Shown in pieces: positions 34,842 to 46,600 of a DNA stretch of 64,000 nt. Numbering within the stretch: position 1 is the first letter of the stretch; each line of letters opens with the position of its first letter. The stretch is from positions 1 through 64,000 of the forward strand of contig JTDE01022132.1 in assembly GCA_014338405.1 (NCBI GenBank), in the 5' to 3' direction. The notes under the pieces were generated by a model, which saw only the letters and a list, made by a program, of their open reading frames with translations, was not told the DNA's origin and did not search any database. The stretch is from Paragonimus skrjabini miyazakii. Taxonomy: Eukaryota > Platyhelminthes > Trematoda > Plagiorchiida > Troglotrematidae. Made by a program: the position numbers and the translations under genes.

Positions 34842-35235
34842 AGATATATTACTGGTGAATAGTAGGGGATTTGGTTAATTTCAAGTTGAACATCACCCAC
34901 AATTGATCGTAGCTGTCGCATTCCCATAGACTTTCCAGTCGGCCTCTTTCGAACAGCAGAAGCACTAAACTCGAGTTTCGCTCTCATTAGAGCTCATAAG
35001 TAGTGCATATCATCGTCACTACTGGGACTAAAACTACGACCACGCTGTTTATGAGGCAACCATATTTACCTCTGCGCCATTGACCTCACGTTAGGCACGA
35101 CCGAATTACCACATGTGAACGCTCAACCACTTTCGCTTGTGAGTAATGATCAAGTTGCCCCATCGTCTCGATAAGAGACACACTTACTGTCCGTTAACTC
35201 CAAACGATAACTTCGCGATTCGGAATTCCAAGATA
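34842..35235 (-). repeat. tRNA-derived SINE, copy 2 (longest)
   Basis: Reverse-strand copy containing all parts seen in the family: a 5' extension of about 150 bp (tttggagttaacggac, cgagacgatggggcaactt, actcacaagcgaaagtgg), the A-box region tcaatggcgcagagg, the B-box region gtagttttagtccca, then the body to the 3' end (cccctactattcacc). Confidence 0.85.
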
Positions 35236-38200
35236 GGTCGAAATCTCCGATCTTATTAAACCAGCTAGGCGATATTTTACAAGATAATACCCCACGTCAA
35301 CTGTACACACTGAAATGTCCACACATCCGTTGCCCGCCATCTATTACTTGCAGCTTTGTTCAAACGTTTCGTATATTCGTTTCCGGTTGTCTGTCAGTGT
35401 TTCCAATCATTTGGACGCTCAGAATTGCCGCTAGTTTCAGCACTTGCCTCGTTCTTTTTTATTCGTACCATACTACTCTTTAGCGTTACTGAGTAGCGAA
35501 TATAACAATCCACCTTAAACGCCTGTCTTGCTGGCTTAGTTCATGAGCCCGCCTCTGCTGTTTAGCTTGCAAAGAAGCCAACTGTACTTTATATATTGCT
35601 AACACAGCTAAGACAAGTGTGGATTATTACATATCGGTTATCAGTCGGTTTATCTCAACTGAGACTGTAACTCCACTCCGATTGATGGTTGCCTGCCTGA
35701 ATATGGTCTTTCTGTGTTGATGCAAGGTCCTGCTTCTACTGTCTTTGTGTATGAAGATTCTCTAGTAACATAGCATTTTTTTTGCTAATAGCTCACGCCA
35801 GTCTTTTTCTGTACAGATCGCTTTACATTTGCCATTTGGATTGGAGATGACCTTTATGTTATCGTTCTGTGGGTTAATTGGTCTACTCAAGTTCTTTGAT
35901 GCATTTACCAGAGCTAAATCGTGCATGTAATTACACGCACACATCACAAGCTTACAAGCTGTATTTCGGGTCAGTCGTGGAGTGGGTGTGTATTCACTCA
36001 CAATTTTAACTCAATCGAGATGGTATCCAGTTCTTATATCTTTAAGCGCACTCACACACAGACACGGACCAATGACCGCTGTGTCCTCTGATTGACCCGT
36101 AAACATGACCCTCTCCGTATTGGTTAACTCGTTTTATGTCGCATTATTCAAGTGGATAATAACTATTGTTCTTTATTGTTGAGGTCACAGTCATTATATG
36201 GTAAAATCGATACCATCAGTTCAAAACCACAGATAACATGTTCTGCTGTTGTTTACCAGTTGTTATCTCATTTAGTCAATAGTGTAACGTTGACACTGTG
36301 TGTTTTATTCTAACTGATTGTTGCACGCGTATAATATAGTTTAAACCTACCCCATCTACATATTAATTTATCAATATTGATTCATGTCTGGATGGGACAA
36401 CATGACATCAAAATGGAAACTGTTGACTACTCGCTTTTCAATCCTGTTCATATAGTATCACCAAACTTTATTCTCAACTATCGTCGGAAGTTGTTCATCA
36501 GCACCTGATACTGATATATCCGTAGAACACCTCTTAGTTTAAAAGTCAAAGCAGAAAAAGGTGTACAACTTTATCCAACCCTTCCTCTTATATGAACTCA
36601 CATAATGAATATCAAGTTATTTACACCTTGAAAGTAAATAAACAAGTTAGGCGTAAAGTGCACTTAGGACAGTTGATACACTGCATCGTTTGTTTTCCCA
36701 CAACAGTAACCGCCGATATCTCACATATAGTCGTGTCAAATAACTGACTACGCTTGGCCATCACTTTACCTCGTCGTTTTGTTAGTTGAAAACAGTTGTT
36801 ATCATTCCTAGATAGTCAAGTTCTACAGCGGCGGCGTCAAGTCACCCTTAGGGTTGCAGTCTTCCGATACTCTCCAGCGGTGGTGTGAATCTCAGCGTCT
36901 TCCTTATTCTCGTCGCTACTTAACTAATCAGAAAACATTTTTGTACTTACTTTCTCATTAATAAATCATTTTTACCATTCATTATGGTTTCTGTGATATA
37001 TGTTTGACGATAGATTACAGATTGCTGTCACGCATACTTATCAACACGCAAATGGATTACTAAACGATAATCGGCGTGATTGTATAACGCATTCAAGATG
37101 TCTGCTGAATTACACTGTTTTTATAAACTAACATTAGCCTCCTGTCTACTTGCGTCTACTACTGTATTTGCTACTTAATTCAGCATCCCATCCATTGTAT
37201 CATGCTTCTTTTAAGAAGCTAGCCTCCCGCTCGCAACTTGTTCACGTACTACGTACATCATTTACTGTGTTATGTGGTTTTATTTAACTCAAGGTTAACC
37301 GATATCCCGGTTCCGAACAACTTAAGGACGGACTCTGCTTCATGTTAGGTTGGTGGAGACAACGTCAATTCTGAAGACAGTTTCGACTGGTGATGATTTA
37401 TGAGTACATTAGCCTGTCGTTTACCGCAGAATGTGTACCGTGATTAAGGAGCCTAAGTCAGCCATGATTCTTTTACTTCGTCTTGTTTGCCACTGTGACT
37501 ATTAGGAAATGCAGATTCTAGCTGTACCATCCATGGCGAATGTCGTAATTTGGATACAATACTCCCAAACTGTCCTGTTAGCTGGAATATGCTGATTGAA
37601 CATCGACCAACCAAGTTACTCAGAGTATTTCTCGAGGGTTTCCAATCTTCCTTTTTAACTAGTAACTCAAATTTGCAAGACTCTTGCACAACAATTTCTG
37701 ATGTTGCAGATAAACTTATTTTTGCGTCTATTGTTTTAATGACTTCGACCGGGAATTCCGGGAACTTGCGATTTGAGCGTGCAGGTCCTGAGAAATTCGT
37801 TCAAAACAGTTGAAATACCTTTACGGTTTGTTCGTACAGCAGCGACGTACAAGCTGTATAGCCTTATTTGTCTCCGATTTCGGAATATCTGTCATTTTCT
37901 CAGACGAAGCATCAGTTTGGTATATGAATGAGTTCATTTGGACTCTAAAATACTACATATCGCAACCGCTGAGTTACTCCCTTAAGATTACGTAATACAC
38001 CTGCCTATCAAACTCAACACGATACTCGCTTGTCACCTGGCCCGTGACCAGTAATGAAACAGGATAATGACCGGAGGGTGCGGATGGAAAGTGTATGATC
38101 GACTTTGGAACCAGTCACTGTTGTAAACAAAAACGTAAGTTCAATGAAACTCTAATCGACTCTCTACCAGCATTCATTTTTGATTTAAACTGGTTACGGT

Positions 38201-38316
38201 TACAATTCTGGTGTTGGATTGAAGGATAGCGAGTATGAAATGAGTTTGATTCAGTCTCTCCGTTTTTTTTTGCTTGAATTGTTCTTGTGCTATTTTATAT
38301 TTTTCCACCCTCACAG

Positions 38317-38624
38317 TTAATCTATCTCATGAATTGTTACGCCGACGTGCGATCCATTTCACGCGTGAAATACACTACGCTGCCTCAGGACAGTTGGGAT
38401 TGATTAACAAAACGTTACGACAGCCTGATACACTGAAAACTCAGTCGGAAGTCGAAAAGCTGCTAAAGACAGTGGACTTATTGTACGGTTGGCTGGAGGA
38501 GATGACACGTTATCTGGAAGTGGATTTGGAAGGATTGGGTCAAGTCAACCACATGACGGAATCTAGACGATCTGAACTAGACCGGCTCGGTAGTCGTGTA
38601 CGAGACCGCATTGACAGATTGCAG
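38317..38624 (+). CDS. FUT8: FUT8 exon: N-terminal coiled-coil/dimerisation region
   Basis: Acceptor ccaccctcacag ends at 38316; donor TTGCAG|GTTCGT at 38625. The exon has 308 bp: two bases completing a split codon, then 102 codons. It encodes HELLRRRAIHFTREI..., a long amphipathic region with SEVEKLLKTVDLLYGWLEEM, and ends ...RVRDRIDRLQ. This matches human FUT8 from HEILRRR to the TYLQ that precedes NPKDCSKA, with the same length class and the same boundary after Gln. In the human enzyme this helical region mediates dimerisation next to the catalytic domain. The preceding splice phase is what requires the 32-bp micro-exon. Confidence 0.9.
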
Positions 38625-41600
38625 GTTCGTATCTCATGATTCCAGATAACTGTCGTTTATTGTGTTAACGGTTCAGTCTTAATGCCCCGGGCAAAGTTCT
38701 TTTGATTGATCATACACGATGCGGTATTATTAATCTGTTCTTGTATGTGGTGTGTTTTTGCAGATAATGTGTTCCGCCCGTTGCTTTGTTCTCGTTTGTT
38801 AATAGTTAGTTCCTACGTAATGCCAGTTCTCAACCAATTGGAGACCAGATACGAATAGGTGATTGTTTCACTTATGTGTACTGTTGATCGATGTACGTAA
38901 ATTGGTAGTGCCGGATCAAATGGTCTTTGATTCGATAACAGAGCAATGCCTTCTTGTTGTTCGATAAATTTGATCGAAAGTTGACTATTCCCACATCCGT
39001 GTCTTCTTCAGACTCACACTGATAGTGTCAGTGAAACTGTAGCTGCTCTGTGTCTTCAGCAACTGGCTGTATATCAGAGCAACAGTTTCAACTGTTGAGA
39101 CTGCGTTTACCATTCCTAAGCATTCAATCTATCGTTTCAACAGATTTGTAGTGATAGTTCAACTGTGGGCCAAATATCCTAATATCTGAATTTTGAGATC
39201 CTCCATTTCCAGACCCATTAATCGAAGGCGCCAAGAGAAACAGTGACGAAAGCACGTTTACTTTGAACATGTGAAGCTAACGAGTTGGTTACGTTTCTTA
39301 TGTAATTCAGAGCTCATATTCAACACATTGTTGAATCATGGTGTATACTGAGTGCAGCTGCAACGTGCGTTGTCTTTCTGTCCACGCAGAGATCGTTCAT
39401 TCTCTGGATTTTTATCACTATGCACGTTCTGATTAAAATGATTTCCAGGGTCCCATTAGCATATCAGTCTTTCTTGTGGACAGACCGACTGCCGAAGTTG
39501 CGATCGGAGTAAATCACATCATCGTTTTCTGAACGACGCTGCGCATGTATACTTTTATACAGGGCACGGTATCAGTCGTCCATGGGGTCAAATTTCAACC
39601 CAAAAATTCAAAACTACCAAGATGAAACTGATTGGAATATAAAACATTCAATCAAAACATCTACCTTCAAGTATCTTGATAAGCCTAGTTCGCAATTCCG
39701 TTACTATGGAAACTATGACGTAGACTGATCGCCGGGTTCTGTATTCGAGTTCCCGTGTCCACGCTGAGCCGTCTTATTCGGGATCAGTAACCTCAGTCCG
39801 CCCCACCCATGAAATTTAGGGATATTTACTTTGTCCACGTTGGACGTATGGGACCCTTTTGTGTTCCGTGTTCAATTTGGACTTGTCCTGTTTTCTTTTG
39901 GACAGTTCCAAACCCATGTGTCCAAACCCAGACAATTGATCAGGCATTACTGATGAGGTACAGGGTAAGCAAAGCACCAGTTTGACACTTCTTTTCAAAA
40001 GGGGCGGGTTGATAATACCAAATGGATTCGAAAGGCTGAAATTAACTCTGAATTGTGTTCGATCTGTATCAAACCAATCCTCAACCACTTATTACCAATG
40101 TACAAAAGTTGACATGCATGCTTTCGTAGCTTCCCCTTAATAAAAGTTATCAGGGTTTGCATTCAGCAATGTTCGACTTGTTCTTAAAAGGGAAAAATAT
40201 TCTGTTTATAAGCTGATGAAGGTACAACAGATCTATGTGAATAACGTGAACAATCGAATGCAATACTGGACCTGTTGCCACCTTGAAGGAGCACTTTAAA
40301 GCATCTTACATGCAGGCCAGCCGACGTTCTATATGGACGAATCACCTCCAGAGGGACAAAAACCAACAATACACTCCTTAATCCGCCTATTGCAGTCTGT
40401 TGTGTTATTGACAACCTCAAGAGTGTTGGGCCAATATTTATTGAACTCATTTCCCATTGACAGAAAGTAATTTGAGTTTCTTAAAGATGTAATTTCAGTC
40501 TTCTAGAACGACTTAACACTTGGTTGTATGAGAAATTGGTACTGCCAGTATGAGGGCACGTCACCAGATGTAACGAAGTCGATTTGTTGATGTTTAGAAC
40601 CAGACCTGTTGTAAAAAGTATCTCCGGATTTTCTGTCGATGAATTTTTCTTTAAGTATCATAAAGACCCGGGTCCATCCTACTAATCCACTAACAATAGA
40701 CGAATTGTGACAGCAAACTACATCAGAATGTTCAAGATTTCCGACAGAAATTTTATAACGAATTTGAGCGAAAAAAACGAGTATGTAAATGTTTTTTTTT
40801 CTCAGGTAAACCATTTTCAAGACTTTGGGCGAAAATCCCGGCTTTTGGTGTCATTTTCAACAGGCTGACTTTTTATTTATAATGCGTGATTTTTATGACT
40901 TAAACTTAGGGTCTATTGGAACCACTGATCCTGCTATCCAGGATGTCTGCATTCCAATCCTTACAGCACTCCATGCGTACAACGATTGGAATACGAGTGA
41001 AATAGATATAAGTGGTAAGCTTTTTTGAAGAGCCCTATTCACATGTGAGTACTGCTCGCAGAGTAGTCCTTAGCAGATAGTTCGAGGTACTTCCTATCCC
41101 ATTCACGCATAGTCCTTCAGTTCACACTAGCTAACCTAGGCTAATTGAGACGGTGGGACTGAGCAACTGACGTACACAAGCTACGGCCAGCTGATGTAGC
41201 GGACAACTTAAGTCATCACATTCAAACATATGGATGATATTTTGAAACTTACCTGAACATTCCTGATTAAAGGGTAGTGTAAGCGTCACCCGTTGTCTGA
41301 TGGCACTGTTAACATTCACAAATGCCTTGTTTTGTGAGCACCACCGAACTGATGGGAAACAACCTCAACTCAGAGGCACTTGATGCTGACACTTAGTCCA
41401 TTCATTCATGGATGTAGTCGACCTTCCGCCGTAAATTGTTGTTTTACTATGGTCGTGCTTTTGACCCTCAGGTTTAAGTAAAAAATGTCCCGTAAATAGC
41501 CACTCAGCGAATACTGGTAGCTATCTGGTTGGTATGTCTACCTCAAATTTGAGCTTCAACTGAAACCACTTTTGCTCTACGCAGCGTCCCATCATAAACT

Positions 41601-44600
41601 GGAAATGCCATTCCAACCAACCGACGCTGTGGCCTCGTTTAAATTTTCGCAACACTCTCATAATGTGTTAGGGAATCCACTTTTTCCATCCAAACCGCCT
41701 CATTCCTCGAGAAAACTATTTTATCTAATCAGAGTGAATGGAAATGTCACAAACAACCGAGAGGCAACCTTCGACTTTTATTCTGCTATGCTCATTGGTG
41801 GCTTAGTGGTTTCAACTAATATCTTTGGTAACTGTCCTTCGAAAATGTTTGTAGATCGCTATGCACCATATAAATACTCGGTAACTTCCTTCTTTTTCGC
41901 ATACGCTGTTGAGACGGAACAAAGTTGCTCTTTACACCCGTCTTTTGGCTTGTCTTAGGAGCGAATAACGGGGACAGTGGCGTTATTTTTGTTATTTCCA
42001 TGTTATTCATTACGACGAAGAGAATCCGTTTTTTATCAACCGCATTACCATACCATGAACAAACTACTGTATTTTTTTGATGGTTTACAACATAATGCCC
42101 TCATGTTTCAATTCCTGTTCCAAAAACCGTAAACAGTTAATTCATTTTCCAGGTAGTTTTGTATATTTCGTATTTTGATTTTCCCTTGTTTTTAAACTTA
42201 CTGTATACCTTTCATTCGTCTCTTGGAGACGCCGTGGTTTTGGTAAAAATTTTGCGCTTATATTTAAGTTTAATTTTCTGAGTGGAATGTAACATACCAC
42301 GGCGTTTTTAATCCCAAGCTACGTATCAAGGTAAAAATTGATGCAACCTTGAGGCCGTAGTCCCTGTGTCCCGCTGAATACGTCTGTTAAATTTTTTCGA
42401 CTTGTGTTTGAATTTTGACGTTAGCAGTCTGTCACGTCTCACATAAAAATGGCAAGCGTCTCTGCATTTTAATTGTCATTGTGATCGTATTTTGGAAGTT
42501 TACTTACAGATGGTTTTGTCACATTGCGTATTTACGTTGACTTTTGTGGGAAATTTTGTTCCAAACGGAACGTAACACGAGGACCTGAATGCCACCTGGC
42601 TCACACGGATACGTCCTGTGTTCTGTTGCTTCCAATAATGTCTACCGTTATCTTATGCGTTTCGGAATTTATTTGTTCTCTCAGTTTCTAGCACTGAGTA
42701 CTGTACTTTCCGAAGTTCACGATATTTCGCCTCCAGCTGGATGGTGAAGTTACGAAACATTGGTATCTCAGAGGGCGTTGTAGTGCCAATGTATTGGTGG
42801 AATGGGACTACGGTTGAACATGATACACACTGTTGGCATCTCAGACTGTCTACGCAGTACGTTGTTTATACTGACAAGTATGGTGCGGTTCAAATTATGA
42901 ACTTTATGGTCGTGTTCTCATCAGATTCTACACCGACATGATAGTGCTACTTAGCGTAATTATTCACTATGATAATACGCTTCGAAACATTAGTAAAATA
43001 ACAAAGTTTAACATAATACTAATGATAATTAGGCAGGTGCTAACTGGTTCAACGTGAATTTCGGAACTCACATTACTCGGCAATGAGACCGTCACATACC
43101 ACACGGTCAAAGAGATACTAGGCAGACTGTGATGACGTTTACGCCATAATTGTACACAATTACAATGTTGTGTAAATAAATTTACATATTACCCACTTTT
43201 ATAAGAAGAATTTTCAATCATTTTGTTTTGCACTTTACGGTATGCATTGTTTGTACTATAGTCCAAGCATACCTTCAGGTAATCATATATCATATTATGA
43301 ACCATGTCCTTATACTTTGTAGCAGCACACCATTTTTTACATTGTTGCTCCAAGCCAGCCGCACCTCTTATACAACGTAATTCAAATTTGTATTGTGCAA
43401 AAACAGATCAATCAGTCTAAACGGATACGAGGTGTTATAAGTTGTCATTCGTTTAAAGTTTACAAATAGTAAGGTAGGCGATTAATCAAACCTCTTACGT
43501 TTTACGATTTATGAGATGATCTTTGCAGATCTAAAAATAATAATAACGTAAAGAAAAACTCAAGAATTTCACCATTTCTACTCAACTTCCATATACTCGA
43601 CCTGGCTACTGCTAGTTAAATCTGAAATGCCGTTTTTTTTCATTTACGTCAGGGAATTGAGGTTCGGCCAGTGACAGCGTTATTCAAATCTTATGTAACT
43701 TATCGAATCGTTTATTTCACCTTCATCTAAAGTAATAAAATGCAAAGTAGAATAATTTCTGAACATACTGTTTCATCTAGAGAATCCTTTGTAAAGGTAA
43801 TAGCAGGATACGTTGACAGCAAACCGTGTTTTTTGTTTACCAGAACTGCCTCATATTCGATTCATTGTTTTCGGAACCTGCCCTTTTTAGGTTTCTGTGA
43901 CATTTGTTTACACAATTTTCGGTTAAAAATCTTTTACCTATCGTAGGTATACTGGACAATAATAAGTGCATTAACCGAGCAAAGTCTATGACAAACTCGT
44001 TAAGGTGTGAGAAATAACCGTCCCGGCTGTGACGTAACATATTCGATGTTCCAGTTCTGTACTCTTTACGTTTGTTTCCCGTGCCCGTGAACAATATGGT
44101 CAACTCTATAACGTTGAATCAGTATCGGTTGACACGTTAATGTTCTCTGACATTTTCGTATTTGTAACCTTTTCTTTGATGGACTGGAAATCACCGATTT
44201 TTTTCTCTCCCGGACAGTAAAAATACCATGAAGCGCCAATCTTTTTGAATGCTTCTAGTTCTTTGCCACATAAGTTTCACTCTAGTCCGTGTCTAATAAG
44301 TGTGTAATTTGCAACAAAAGTGCATCTAAAACGTTTTGTTGGTTCGGTCATATTCTGCTTATTTGAATATATTCAGTCTAATTGTTGCATTTGATGTCAG
44401 CTATAAACAGTTTACTCCTCATTGCTTTGAAACCGCAGACGCTTGTCGTCGGTATAAGGTTTGACCAGAGGTCTTTGCACATCACACCACACAGTCAGAA
44501 ATACACAATACATTGTCTTAGTCGAACCATTTGTTTTAAAAAACAGTTCGGGTTTCTTTTGAAGTGAACCGACGCTACTATCACCTTTTTAACCGGAGCT

Positions 44601-44922
44601 CGATTGTGATTTCTAGTCATCTTTTATTCAATTTGTTCAAGCGTTAGTTAAATCAGTATCATATTTTTTAGTCTGTGTTGTACAGTTTATGTTTTGCCTA
44701 CAGAGCACACCACTTAATGTAATGTTGCTTGATCTGACTTTAATACATTTTGCAATTAGCTTGTCCAATACACAGAATAATGTTGGGTCGTTGAACTTTT
44801 CACTGAACACACACACCTTGGATAAACACAGCTGCCTAATTCAGTTTTCTCTTAATAGATTTGCACATTTTTGTATTGGAAACAGTGGATGTTTTTCAAG
44901 TATTTTTTCGTCTGGCTTTCAG
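38625..44922 (+). other. FUT8 intron, 6.3 kb
   Basis: No SINE, LINE or LTR copy was recognised. Unassigned ORFs on both strands include + 41572-41958 (128 codons) and - 40503-40820 (105 codons); neither has a domain I know. Likely ordinary T-rich intron. Confidence 0.6.
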
Positions 44923-45157
44923 AACCCGACCGATTGTTCCAAGGCCAAATTTCTGGTGGTCAGCCTTGAGAGACCTTGTGCGTTTGGTTGTAATGTACAT
45001 CATTTAGCCTACTGCCTCCAACTGGCCTATGCGAGTGGCCGCACATTGGTGTTTTCAGGGACGAAAACCGCTTACGACACTTGGTGGGCCACTAATTTCC
45101 TACCCCTGTCCAAAACTTGCAACGATATGGATTTCTCCGATTCTGGGTCTATTCCGC
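44923..45157 (+). CDS. FUT8: FUT8 exon: start of the catalytic domain (Cys-rich)
   Basis: Acceptor tctggctttcag ends at 44922; the donor CCGC|GTGAGT starts at 45158. The exon has 235 bp, beginning in phase 0 and ending in phase 1. It starts NPTDCSKAKF (human NPKDCSKA) and continues RPCAFGCNVHHLAYCLQLAY and LPLSKTC (human RPVSETC). The five cysteines align with those that form disulfides at the front of the human catalytic domain, which supports a lumenal Golgi location. This is the clearest single piece of evidence for GT23 identity. The open frame upstream of the acceptor is intron. Confidence 0.95.
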
Positions 45158-45873
45158 GTGAGTTCCATCCGTACACGTCATCAGTCACCGTACTCTTATT
45201 GGCGTGGCTTTTTCCTTGGTTCGTATTCAGTTCTGTACTAAGGTAAAGCGAAGTGTGTTATTTTGTTTTACTTCTTCAAGTGAGACTAATATTTTGAAAT
45301 CTTGACTTGCTCAGACCCTAATAAATTGTTATTCACATTCGGTGACGACAGCCGGTCTACTAGGGTAGCTGGTGTTCAGCTGACTGGGCAGTGTCTGCTA
45401 CCCCTAAATTTGCAGACCGTATATATTGGATAAGCTTGTTTAAGTGAATTCCCCAGGTTTATATTTCGCAGAGAAACGGACATTTAAACAATTTGCTCAT
45501 TACATGCCTCAGCTGTCTTCCCCTCCGATTGTTCCTGAACTTGAATGTTTGGTGGTGACGTTGGGACAATGTCTACGCTTTCGAAGTTATCCCCATCGAG
45601 TGTGAGATCTACCGTGAACTTCCGCAAGTGTCATTCACCGGAAATTTCACATTGTTGAACTTAACATGCTGTTGGGCGTGCCCTCTGAATATAAACAGTT
45701 ATGCAGTGTCATATGGCCTACGGACAAACGCTTACTAGATTGTTTTCTGTAGTGAATGACTATCTTTACATTCTGTCAGTTACGCTTTGTGGTCTATTGT
45801 CTGATAACACTGAAAAAGTATAGCCTCAGTATGCCAACACTAACTACTGTGAGCTCTCTGAACTACGTTTCAG
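45158..45873 (+). other. FUT8 intron, 716 bp
   Basis: The only short intron found in this gene. No repeat seen. Confidence 0.85.
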
Positions 45874-46166
45874 AATTTACTGGCCAAGATCCAACTGATC
45901 CCACACGTATAACTAAGTGTGGTTATATTGGATCGATGAACAATTTTGTGAAATGGCTCCCTCCTGCGATCCCGAAGGATTTGGCTTCCGAATTGACTCG
46001 TTTACATGGGGCCCCATTCGTCTGGTTCATCGGTCACCTGACCGTGTATCTGATGCGGCCGACCTTAGCGTTTGAGCAAATAATAAACAACACCTTGACT
46101 GCCCACAAGCTTATCGGATTCAACCGTACTCTGACTGTTGGCGTACACGTGCGTCGTACAGATAAG
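45874..46166 (+). CDS. FUT8: FUT8 exon: GDP-fucose site, HVRRTDK motif
   Basis: Acceptor aactacgtttcag ends at 45873; donor GATAAG|GTGAAT at 46167. The 293-bp exon starts with two bases that complete the phase-1 codon of the exon before and ends in phase 0. It encodes LPPAIPKDLASELTRLHG (human LPLAVPEDLADRLVRVHG), a WFIGHLTVYLMRP segment, and ends LTVGVHVRRTDK. The two Arg of HVRRTDK, here residues 355 and 356 in the joined frame, correspond to human Arg365 and Arg366, which are essential for GDP-fucose binding. A longer open frame runs on past the donor but reads as intron. A 119-codon reverse-strand ORF overlapping this exon is a shadow. Confidence 0.96.
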
Positions 46167-46462
46167 GTGAATTGTTTGTCCTATTTGTTTCATGTATTCA
46201 TGTCGGATTTCTATTTTATGAGACCTCATCAAAATGCTATACTCTACCGTGTTTTGATATTGAACCGGCCGTGTATGTTTTATTTTTGTGTGCGTTTTTT
46301 CATACGTTTCACAGGGAGGGAAAGACACACGTTCCAATCGAGTATTGAGTCTATTAAGTCTCACATGTTGCTCCGTTTTTGCGCCTAACACGCTAACAAG
46401 CGCAAGATGTACATTTCGGTACATGTTTGTGTGTTTGCATGCCGCACGAAAGAACGACTGAC

Positions 46463-46600
46463 ATTGTTAAATGGATTGAAAATAACACAACATTTCGATT
46501 ACAACACTCCTGAGGAAGGCCAACCGAGGTGGTTGAAACCTAGAGTATTACAACTTGCTCATAACGTTGTGTTATTCTCAATCCATTTATCAATAACATG
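46463..46600 (+). repeat. dispersed repeat with inverted ends and a hammerhead-like core
   Basis: The ends 46463-46495 and 46563-46600 are imperfect reverse complements (aaatggattgaaaataacac against gtgttattctcaatccattt). Between them, CTGAGGA (46510-46516) fits CUGANGA; a GGCCA/TGGTT helix is followed by GAAA (46535-46538); then AC, a 5-nt loop and GTA (46545-46547) give a 2-bp stem III with a GUA triplet. Stem I is not evident. A related copy lies at 28705-28797 on the other strand. It could be a Penelope-like terminus. Confidence 0.55.

Larger units (their letters stand above)
33355..38316 (+). other. FUT8 intron, 5.0 kb
   Basis: It carries a long SINE copy (34842-35235) and a short TTA/ACT-rich tract at 34155-34200. 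ORFs at 33561-33899 and 37550-37813 are unrecognised. No other exon was found. Confidence 0.6.

Noticed and set aside
45756..45873. The start of the 210-codon ORF at 45756 as a FUT8 start
   Set aside because: The codons before 45874 are intron; the acceptor at 45873 and the phase match to the exon ending at 45157 are decisive.
46065..46424. A 119-codon ORF antisense to the FUT8 HVRRTDK exon
   Set aside because: Shadow of a well-supported exon; no recognisable content.
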